The notes below the pieces were generated by a model. It did no database searches, had not been told where the DNA came from, and saw nothing but the letters and a program-made list of their open reading frames with translations. 49,101 bases of DNA from positions 1-49,101 of the forward strand of contig JANQKV010000028.1 in NCBI GenBank assembly GCA_028280945.1. The letters run 5' to 3'. A program made the position numbers and the translations under genes. Every line of letters starts with the position of its first letter. Within the stretch, counting starts at the first letter, position 1. Source of the DNA: Opitutaceae bacterium. Its GTDB lineage: Bacteria; Verrucomicrobiota; Verrucomicrobiia; Opitutales; Opitutaceae. Of the stretch, positions 17,544 to 24,626 are shown piece by piece.

Positions 17544-18791
17544 TCATTTGTCGGCCCCAAAGGCCGCGAACACCTTGTGAAAGGCCACGATGGTTTCATC
17601 GACGTAGGCCTCCGGCACGGCCTCGTGCCAAACCAAGGTCATGCAATCCGCCAGCACCGCTTCGGCTTCCGGGCAGCACACCTCACCATAATCCATTGTC
17701 GTGAGTCCCGCCTCGCGCAAGGGCCAGCGCCCGGCAAAGAAGTCGTGGTTCCGAAACGCGGGGTATCCATAAACCGGTGATGGAAGGTAACCGGCATCAC
17801 CCGCCACGCCCTCGGCCTTCAGCGCCGCTACAATCTCAGCACGGCTCGCCCGCCAACAGGACGGGATCAAACGCAGCATGATGAACCAATAGCTGTGGCT
17901 ATTGCCGGGCTTCTCCGGCTGCATCATGATTCCGGGGATGTCGGCCAGGCCTTGGCGCAGTTTCCGCCCCAGCTTGACCCGTGGTTCGATCCAATCGTCG
18001 TGCCGCTTCAGCTGCGCCCACGCCACTGCTGACTGCGGTTCGGTGATGCGATAATTGGGCGACAGCGTCAGGGGGTTTCGACCTCCACTCACGCGGTCAT
18101 AATGCTTGTCGCCCCACTTCGAGAGTCCGTCGCCCAACCGATCGTTGTTCGTGCCTACCATGCCACCGTCGCCGCAGCTGAGGTGCTTGTAGTCGTTGAA
18201 AGAATAGCAGCCAAAGTCGCCTTGCAGGCCCACTAGTTCGCCCTGCCACCGTGCGCCCCAGGCCTGGGCGCAGTCCTCGATCACGTGCAAGTCATGCTCC
18301 TGCGCGATGGCCATGAGTTCGGCCATGTCGCACGGACAACCTGCCAGGTGCACCGGCATGATCGCCCGCGTTTTCGCCGTGATCCGTGCCCGAACGTCCA
18401 CCGGATCGAGGTTTACCGAGTCCGCCTGGACATCGGCGAACACCGGCACAAGTTGTTGGTAGAGGATGCCAATCACGGACCCCATGTCAGTGATTGCCGG
18501 CACGATGACCTCCGAGCCCGGTTCCAGTTTCAGCGCCGCCACCGCAATGTGCAGCGCCGCCGATCCCGAGGAACAGGGCATGCAGTGGGCCAAGGGATAA
18601 ATCTCCCGAAACTCCGCCAACAGTGCCTCGGTTTGCGGAGCCTGCCAATACAGCAAAGTCTCCTGTTTCACCATCTGTTCAAGCGCACCGAGCTCATTGG
18701 CTCCCCAACGGTGACGACGGGGAATCCGGGTGGTCACCGCCGGGGTGCCGCCATTGACGGCCAGAGTGGAAGTTGCGATGGGAGCAGTCAT
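17544..18791 (-). CDS. DegT/DnrJ/EryC1/StrS-family PLP-dependent aminotransferase
   Basis: A 415-aa protein. I chose the ATG at 18791 because it overlaps the upstream stop codon by four bases (ATGA); a GTG at 18803 would add four residues. Hallmarks: SSGSAALHIAVAALKL, HVIEDCAQAWGA with the PLP-pyridine Asp, and SFNDYKHLSCGDGG with the PLP Lys. The N-terminus (LAVNGGTPAV) is typical of a DegT subgroup found outside classical nucleotide-sugar clusters. It is only distantly similar to the other DegT protein at 10812. Its operon partners suggest a catabolic or modification pathway rather than O-antigen synthesis, but the substrate is unknown. Confidence 0.87.
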   Translation of the reverse strand: MTAPIATSTLAVNGGTPAVTTRIPRRHRWGANELGALEQMVKQETLLYWQAPQTEALLAEFREIYPLAHCMPCSSGSAALHIAVAALKLEPGSEVIVPAITDMGSVIGILYQQLVPVFADVQADSVNLDPVDVRARITAKTRAIMPVHLAGCPCDMAELMAIAQEHDLHVIEDCAQAWGARWQGELVGLQGDFGCYSFNDYKHLSCGDGGMVGTNNDRLGDGLSKWGDKHYDRVSGGRNPLTLSPNYRITEPQSAVAWAQLKRHDDWIEPRVKLGRKLRQGLADIPGIMMQPEKPGNSHSYWFIMLRLIPSCWRASRAEIVAALKAEGVAGDAGYLPSPVYGYPAFRNHDFFAGRWPLREAGLTTMDYGEVCCPEAEAVLADCMTLVWHEAVPEAYVDETIVAFHKVFAAFGADK

Positions 18792-19552
18792 GATGTCAGC
18801 CACTTTTGGGCATTGGTGGCAGCAACTGCGCGCCGCCGGGCGGGGGATGCCGGGGATGCCACCACCTTGTTGGCATGAGCCGCCATGCTGTGCAGCGGGC
18901 TGAGAGAGCCAAAGACAATACGCTTCGGATCAACGACCTTGCTCACCACGCCGATCGTGTCTGCCCATTCCGCAAAACTCAGATCGGTCAGGAAACGATC
19001 GCAGACTTTGCCCAGTTCCTCCAGTTCCCAGCGGGTCAGCCCCTGCACCAGCGGCAGCATATCCGGCACTTTTTCTATCCAGCGCCGAACCATCTCCACG
19101 GGGACAGGTTTCACCTTCAGGGCAGGATGCTCGTGTCGCTCGTCCAATAATCGGACCGACAACACCACCTTGCGACCGGCCTGTGTGATCGCATGGGCCG
19201 CGTCAACGGCGCGACGGTTGTTCAGCTTCCATCCGCCATAGCCGGGGGCGAGCCGCACCGCCTTGATCTCCGACATTGCCAACCAGGGCGCCAACTGCTC
19301 CGGCCAAGCCGGATCGAGCAGATTTAGAATCGGAACCGGGATCACGTTCTTTGCTGGCCGGCAAACTTCAACCAGCCGTGCATTGATGGTCGAAGGTTCC
19401 ACCATCCACAACGCATCCAGATCGGAAACCATGCCTCCGACGATCCCGTGCTTTTTCCACCGGCGACGCAGCGAGGATAAATTCTGTGGTGCGGTCGGCG
19501 TAAACAGCCAGTTGCCGATCCACGCATTTGTATCATAGAGTTCGATACTCAT
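18788..19552 (-). CDS. Amidohydrolase-like protein with degenerate metal site
   Basis: A 254-aa protein starting at an ATG (19552) that overlaps the upstream amidohydrolase stop by four bases. Its layout matches a small amidohydrolase_2-type TIM barrel, but the key residues are lost. The opening HxH motif is replaced in LYDTNAWIGNW, and the final GSD motif reads VFGSLSPLHS, so both the first two His ligands and the catalytic Asp are missing. It may be a non-catalytic partner of the intact amidohydrolase encoded immediately upstream, or a binding protein. Tight translational coupling supports a shared complex, which is inference. The C-terminal tail is rich in Ala and basic residues. Confidence 0.68.
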   Translation of the reverse strand: MSIELYDTNAWIGNWLFTPTAPQNLSSLRRRWKKHGIVGGMVSDLDALWMVEPSTINARLVEVCRPAKNVIPVPILNLLDPAWPEQLAPWLAMSEIKAVRLAPGYGGWKLNNRRAVDAAHAITQAGRKVVLSVRLLDERHEHPALKVKPVPVEMVRRWIEKVPDMLPLVQGLTRWELEELGKVCDRFLTDLSFAEWADTIGVVSKVVDPKRIVFGSLSPLHSMAAHANKVVASPASPARRRAVAATNAQKWLTS

Positions 19553-20316
19553 AAGCCCAGGAGTTCCGCCGCGTTGTCGTGGAGCAGCCGTTGTTTGGCC
19601 CGCGCGGAAATGTCCGCCCCCTTGATGCGGTTGATGCAACACGGGAAATCACGGATTGGGTAGTCCGAGCCGTAAACCACCCGGCGCTCGCCCAATTGTT
19701 CAACCGCATACTCGATCAAGCCGTTTTCCGGCCCGCCCCCGGAAGTATCCACGACGAGGTTGTCCAAGCCCCGTGCAGCCCGCACTCCGCGAAAACCTGA
19801 ACCCGTAAGATGGGCCATGATGATGCGCACATCGGGCCATTCCTTCGCCAAAGCGCAGGTGTCTTCCGGATCGGAGTGAAAGGAGCGGCTCGACTTGTAG
19901 AGTTGATTCCAGGAATGCTGCAGCACCGGCACGCCGTGTTCGCGGGCCGCGTGCATGACGCCCGCCATCGCCGGATTCGTCGCGTTGCAGGACAACTCCA
20001 GTTTGATGCCGCGAAAGCCCTTCTCGCCCACACAGCGATCCACCTCCGCACGCACTGCCTTCTCGCCCAACAGAGGGTTCACATAGCAAAAGCCCACGAC
20101 AAACCCCCGGCTGCGCTGGATGAGCCCGGCGGTTTCATCGTTGAGAATGCGCAAATGCTCGGATTTTGGCGTGCGCCCGTAACGGAGCACATCACCCAGT
20201 GAAACCACGTGTTCGATGCCCTGCTGCCGGGCATGCTTGATCATAAGCCGGGTTTCCGCGGGTTTGATGCCGTCATTGAAGAATACCGGATGGGTGTGGA
20301 TATCGATGATACTCAA
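19549..20316 (-). CDS. Amidohydrolase (amidohydrolase_2 type)
   Basis: A metal-dependent TIM-barrel hydrolase of about 255 residues. The metal-site motifs are all present: DIHTHP near the start, Lys in KLELSC, His in LQHSWN, His in MAHLTGSG and Asp in YGSDYP. The start is uncertain because no ATG exists in frame. A TTG at 20316 gives the family-typical opening SIIDIHTH and leaves a palindrome (20343-20354) in the intergenic region; a TTG at 20364 would add 16 residues. It begins a four-gene minus-strand operon whose first three genes are joined by ATGA overlaps. Likely substrates are lactones, amides or decarboxylation substrates, as in this family. Confidence 0.78.
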   Translation of the reverse strand: MSIIDIHTHPVFFNDGIKPAETRLMIKHARQQGIEHVVSLGDVLRYGRTPKSEHLRILNDETAGLIQRSRGFVVGFCYVNPLLGEKAVRAEVDRCVGEKGFRGIKLELSCNATNPAMAGVMHAAREHGVPVLQHSWNQLYKSSRSFHSDPEDTCALAKEWPDVRIIMAHLTGSGFRGVRAARGLDNLVVDTSGGGPENGLIEYAVEQLGERRVVYGSDYPIRDFPCCINRIKGADISARAKQRLLHDNAAELLGL

Positions 20317-20342
20317 GGGACAAGTTGGGTTCGTTTCATGCG

Positions 20343-20354
20343 ATGAAATTTCAT
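20343..20354. promoter_or_regulatory. 12-bp palindrome ATGAAATTTCAT in a divergent promoter
   Basis: A perfect palindrome lies between the leftward amidohydrolase operon and the rightward epimerase operon (start 20415). This is a suitable position for one operator controlling both. No regulator gene is adjacent. Confidence 0.4.
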
Positions 20355-20414
20355 TGTTAAGCAATTCTTTCTAAATGACTTGCCGCAATCCGCGTAAGAT
20401 ATCGTTTTGACTGA

Positions 20415-21446
20415 ATGGAGCTGCCTTTCCCAGAGGAAAATGCACAAATCGACCGCTGGTTGGCTCAGCCACCCGATCACGTCATTGAGGCCGTGAAAAA
20501 TCATTCCGGTGACTACCTGATTCTGGGTGTCGGCGGCAAGATGGGGACCAGTCTGGCCTTGATGTTGGAGGAAGCGATTCGACGATCCGGCCGGACCGCT
20601 ACGGTTACGGGGGTATCGCGTTTCAGTCGCCCTGAAGTCCGCGCCGCCTTGGAAGAACAAGGCGTCAAGGCCTTGGCCTGTGATCTCGCCGACCCGGCTG
20701 ATGTCGCCAAGCTGCCAGCCACGGCCAACATCTTTTTCCTCGCTGGCCAAAAGTTCGGCACCACCGGTGCTCCGGAGGTAACCTGGGTTCAGAACACGAT
20801 CGTGCCCGGCATCGTGGCCCGCCACTTCACGTCCGGCCGTCTCGTCGTGTTTTCCACGGGCTGCGTCTATCCCTTCGCCGCGACCGATGGCCCGGGTTGC
20901 GACGAAGCCACTCCTCTGGCCTGCCAAGGCGAATATGCCAGCTCGTGTGTGGGCCGCGAAAGGGTCTTCACCCACTACGCCAAGCTCCACGATGTGCCGG
21001 TCTGCCTCTATCGGCTCAACTATGCCTGCGAGCTGCGCTACGGCGTGTTGGTCGACATCGCCACGCGAGTGCGCGCCGGTGAACCCATCGACCTGGCCAC
21101 GGGCCACGTTAATCTCATCTGGCAAACCGACGCGGTCGCTCATGCCATTCGGTGTCTCGAAATCGCCGCCACCCCGCCTGCCCCGATCAACATCACGGGG
21201 CCGACGAAACTGGCGGTGCGCGACATCGCCGAGAAGTTTGCCACCATCCTGGGCACAACGGCCAACTTCACCGGCGAGCCAGCGGGAACCGCCTGGCTTT
21301 CCGACGCCGGCAGGTCCCACTCCTTGTGGGGTGTCCCGCCTCATGACTTGGATTGGATGATCGACGCCGTCGCTCGTCACGTCGCCGCCGGGGCTCCGCT
21401 GCTCGGCAAACCCACTCATTTCGAAACCCGCGATGGCAAATTCTGA
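20415..21446 (+). CDS. NAD-dependent epimerase/dehydratase-like SDR protein
   Basis: A 343-aa Rossmann-fold protein with the dinucleotide motif LGVGGKMG near residues 37-44 and an acidic residue (DLADPAD) placed as in extended short-chain dehydrogenases. The catalytic region reads STGCVYPFA and then EYASSCVGRE. The usual YxxxK is changed so that Cys stands where the Lys should be, and catalysis by the standard mechanism is doubtful. The C-terminal half (INITGPTKLAVRDIAEKF) is epimerase-like. The gene overlaps the following DHDPS-family gene by 14 bases and is transcribed away from the amidohydrolase operon, so the six genes may serve one pathway. Confidence 0.78.
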   Translation: MELPFPEENAQIDRWLAQPPDHVIEAVKNHSGDYLILGVGGKMGTSLALMLEEAIRRSGRTATVTGVSRFSRPEVRAALEEQGVKALACDLADPADVAKLPATANIFFLAGQKFGTTGAPEVTWVQNTIVPGIVARHFTSGRLVVFSTGCVYPFAATDGPGCDEATPLACQGEYASSCVGRERVFTHYAKLHDVPVCLYRLNYACELRYGVLVDIATRVRAGEPIDLATGHVNLIWQTDAVAHAIRCLEIAATPPAPINITGPTKLAVRDIAEKFATILGTTANFTGEPAGTAWLSDAGRSHSLWGVPPHDLDWMIDAVARHVAAGAPLLGKPTHFETRDGKF

Positions 21447-22491
21447 AAAACTCCGTTCGCACCTGCTTGAAGGTCACGCCATTCCGGCCCACCCGCTGGC
21501 GCTCGACAAAAACCGCCGTCTGTCGGAACGGCACCAACGCGCCCTCGCCCGTTACTACATCGACGCCGGGTGCGGCGGCATCGCCGTCGGCGTGCACTCC
21601 ACGCAATTCGAGATCCGGGATCCCCAACACGGGCTTTTTCAACCCGTGCTCGAACTCGCCGCCGAAACGATGGACCGGTACCTCGCCGCTTCTCCCCGCC
21701 CCTTTATCAAAATCGCTGGTGTGTGCGGCGTTACCTCGCAGGCTGTCGTCGAAACTCAGTTGGCCCGGGACCTCGGTTATGAGGCCGTGCTGTTGAGCCT
21801 CGCCGCCCTCAATGACCAGCCTGAGGCTGATGTCCTTGCCCATTGCCACGTCGTTGCGCAGGAGCTTCCCCTCATTGGTTTCTACCTGCAGCCCGCCGTG
21901 GGCGGCCGCGTGTTCTCCTACGCCTTTTGGCGAGAGTTCGCCGAGATCGAGAACGTGCTCGCGATCAAGATCGCTCCCTTCAACCGCTACCAAACCCTCG
22001 ATGTGGTTCGCGGTATCGTCGGTGCCGGGCGTGACGACATCGCGCTCTATACCGGCAACGACGATACCATCGTCACCGATTTGCTCACCCCTTTCACGTT
22101 TGAACACCAAGGCAGCCCTGTTACCCGCCGGATCGTGGGTGGTCTGCTCGGTCACTGGGGTGTCTGGTCCCATGCATCGGTGCAATTGCTCGAAACCATC
22201 AAAGAGGCCCGCGAACTGGAGCAACTGGATGCGCGCTGGCTGCAACGAGCCGCCGCCGTAACCGACATGAACGCGGCGCTTTTTGATGCGGCCAACGGCT
22301 TCGCCGGTTGCATCCCCGGCATCCTGGAAGTGCTCCGCCGTCAAGGCCTGGTGCCCACCAACCTCTGCCTTAACCCCAACGAGGTCCTGTCCCCCGGCCA
22401 AACCGCCGAACTCGACCGCGTCACCACCGCTTACCCCGATCTTGTCGACGACGACTTCGTCACCACCCACATCGAGCGCTGGCTCAGTTGA
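21433..22491 (+). CDS. Dihydrodipicolinate synthase-family aldolase/lyase
   Basis: A 352-aa TIM-barrel protein of the DapA/N-acetylneuraminate lyase superfamily. The opening pattern (IPAHPLALDKNRRLSERHQRAL) and the segment GCGGIAVGVHSTQF correspond to the first strands of the family. The Schiff-base Lys is likely residue 179 in LAIKIAPFNRY. The protein is longer than classical DapA (about 290-300 aa), with an extended C-terminus. Together with the overlapping SDR gene it suggests retro-aldol cleavage or dehydration of a keto-sugar acid. True lysine biosynthesis is unlikely in this context. Confidence 0.8.
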   Translation: MANSEKLRSHLLEGHAIPAHPLALDKNRRLSERHQRALARYYIDAGCGGIAVGVHSTQFEIRDPQHGLFQPVLELAAETMDRYLAASPRPFIKIAGVCGVTSQAVVETQLARDLGYEAVLLSLAALNDQPEADVLAHCHVVAQELPLIGFYLQPAVGGRVFSYAFWREFAEIENVLAIKIAPFNRYQTLDVVRGIVGAGRDDIALYTGNDDTIVTDLLTPFTFEHQGSPVTRRIVGGLLGHWGVWSHASVQLLETIKEARELEQLDARWLQRAAAVTDMNAALFDAANGFAGCIPGILEVLRRQGLVPTNLCLNPNEVLSPGQTAELDRVTTAYPDLVDDDFVTTHIERWLS

Positions 22492-22512
22492 GCCTCCTTT
22501 CCACCGCATTTT

Positions 22513-22544
22513 TAACCACGAATTGACACAAACAAACACGAATG
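22513..22544. repeat. Intergenic ACACGAAT-type degenerate repeat
   Basis: After the stop of the aldolase gene the sequence contains AACCACGAATTGACACAAAC followed by AAACACGAATG, a stuttering pattern built on CACGAAT. Related low-complexity intergenic stretches are common in Planctomycetes and Verrucomicrobiota as I know them. Function unknown. Confidence 0.4.
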
Positions 22545-22656
22545 ACGTTCCGCCTGCCGGCTTCACATCCTATCATCAAAAACTCCGTCGAGTAGGTTTC
22601 AATGCGCAGCGGTAGCGAAGTGCATTTGTGGCCCAAACCCCCGTCCTTCCATCCCC

Positions 22657-24588
22657 ATGTTCAAAACCCTTCCCCTCATCTTTGGTTTCGCCACATCCCT
22701 CATGGCTGGCTTCGAAGACTACACCGCCGAAGCCGGCCTGCCCGAGCTCGACGCTTCGCGTGTCATCTCCGTCGATCTTAACGGCGACCGCCGCGCCGAC
22801 CTCGTCGTTCGCCCCAATACCTACGGCAGTAACTATGCCCGCGTATTCATTTTTACCCCGATTGGCGGAGGAGAAGGCCGTTTTAAGGAAGTTGAGAATC
22901 CTGGCCTGCCCGAGCTCAACACTCGTGATGTTCTGACTTTTGCCGACATGGACAATGACGGTAGATCCGACGCCATTATCGCCCGCTATCTCGACTACCT
23001 GCAGAACGATTTTGAGCCGCCGGCCAATCCCCCCCGTCGCACCTCCATTCTGCTCGGCCAAGGCGACGGCACCTTCGGCGAACCGCATGAAATCTCAACC
23101 GCACCCGCCGCCACCACCGCCTCCATTGCGGTCGGTGACGTCAACGCCGACGGCCTGCTCGACTTGTGGTTGGGCAATTGGTATGAACGTTACTTCAGTG
23201 GCTACGAGGCCTTTGCCAACGACCTGTTGCTCCAGTATCCATCCACTGACGGCAAATTTGGCTTCGCCCGCTGGCCGATTCCCGGCGAATCAGCACCCAT
23301 CAATGGTGACACCGACTCTGGTGGACGGCCGACCTACGGCACCGCCATCGCCTGGCTGGACGAAGGCAAACTGCCCTACCTGATTGAGCTCAACTATGGC
23401 CGGCGCTGGAATCGCCTTTATCGCCTCACGCTGCCCCAACCGCATCCCGGCAAAATCATCAAACGTGACGCCGATGATCCGCCGCCAATCACTCGCCCGG
23501 GCGGCCACGCGTTTTACCGCGCCGATGAAATTGTCCGATCGTTGCGCGGCGAGGATATTGCTCCTGCCGCCGGATTCGACGGCGACAGGATTCGCCACGG
23601 TATCCATCCGCGCTGGCTGGAGGAACGCGCCAAGGACGATCCGCGCTTCAAGCGCGACGACGAGCCCCCCTTCCGCGCCAACGGCAACGAATTCGACGTG
23701 GCAGTGGGCGATATCGACAACGACGGCGACTTTGACCTCTTCATCTCGACCATCATCCACAATTGGGCTGGCCCGTCATCCGATCGTTCCCGATTCCTCG
23801 TCAACCGGCTGAAGGAGACCGGCAGGGTAACCTTCGACTCGCCCAAGGAACTCAACGTGGATCGCATTCCCACCATCGTCACGCCGGAGAATCGCAACTT
23901 CAATCAGGGTGATATCTTCGCGGAGCTCGCCGACCTCAACAATGACGGGCGCCTCGACTTGATCATCTGCTCATCGGATTACAGCGATCCGCCGCCCCAT
24001 GACGAAAGGCTCCGTATTTTTCTCCAGCAGCCGGATGGAACTTTTGCCGACAAGACGGCTGATCTCGGCATCGACCATCTCGGCGCAGGCCAGCCCACGT
24101 TGTTTGATGTGGATCGCGATGGTGACCTCGACCTGGTGGTGGGCCAGTCGTTCAATCGCCTGAACAAGGAACGTCGTCGCGAGGCCGGTCTCGCCAATGG
24201 CAGTATCAGTGCGGACAGCGCCGACGACGAGCAGCCGCGTCCGCGACTGCGGTTATACCGCAATACCTTGGCGGACGAGTCGGCTGGCATGGTGTTGCGC
24301 TTGATCGGCAATCCCTCCCAGGGAGTCGCCCGCGATGCTTACGGCACGATTGTCAAAGCGGCCGTCGATCTCGACGGCGACCCCGATACCCCCGATGTCT
24401 GGTTGCACCGGCAATTGATCGGCCCGGGCGGTCATGCCGGCAAGCGGAGTGACGGAGTGGTGCATTTTGGTCTCGGCAAGGCCAAAGAGGCCAAAATCCT
24501 GGAAATAACTTGGCCCAATGCAGAGCGCACCAAGGCCGTGATCAAGAACGTGAAGGCCGGGAACCACATGATCATTATGGGCAACTGA
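22657..24588 (+). CDS. FG-GAP/VCBS-repeat protein with C-terminal ASPIC/UnbV domain
   Basis: A 643-aa exported protein (signal peptide through residue about 17, LMAGF). It carries at least five Ca-binding-like beta-propeller repeats with D-x-N/D-x-D-G motifs: VDLNGDRRAD, ADMDNDGRSD, GDVNADGLLD, GDIDNDGDFD and DVDRDGDLD. The last ~100 residues match the ASPIC/UnbV domain (GGHAGKRSDGVVHFGLGKA, then EITWPN). Such proteins are usually surface or periplasmic and are thought to bind carbohydrates or proteins; a firm role is not known. It is followed 38 bp later by the sialidase-like gene, so the two are probably co-transcribed and may act on the same glycan. Confidence 0.82.
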   Translation: MFKTLPLIFGFATSLMAGFEDYTAEAGLPELDASRVISVDLNGDRRADLVVRPNTYGSNYARVFIFTPIGGGEGRFKEVENPGLPELNTRDVLTFADMDNDGRSDAIIARYLDYLQNDFEPPANPPRRTSILLGQGDGTFGEPHEISTAPAATTASIAVGDVNADGLLDLWLGNWYERYFSGYEAFANDLLLQYPSTDGKFGFARWPIPGESAPINGDTDSGGRPTYGTAIAWLDEGKLPYLIELNYGRRWNRLYRLTLPQPHPGKIIKRDADDPPPITRPGGHAFYRADEIVRSLRGEDIAPAAGFDGDRIRHGIHPRWLEERAKDDPRFKRDDEPPFRANGNEFDVAVGDIDNDGDFDLFISTIIHNWAGPSSDRSRFLVNRLKETGRVTFDSPKELNVDRIPTIVTPENRNFNQGDIFAELADLNNDGRLDLIICSSDYSDPPPHDERLRIFLQQPDGTFADKTADLGIDHLGAGQPTLFDVDRDGDLDLVVGQSFNRLNKERRREAGLANGSISADSADDEQPRPRLRLYRNTLADESAGMVLRLIGNPSQGVARDAYGTIVKAAVDLDGDPDTPDVWLHRQLIGPGGHAGKRSDGVVHFGLGKAKEAKILEITWPNAERTKAVIKNVKAGNHMIIMGN

Positions 24589-24626
24589 CCCGAGCCCCCC
24601 TGGCTCGTAACTCATCTCACGTCGTC

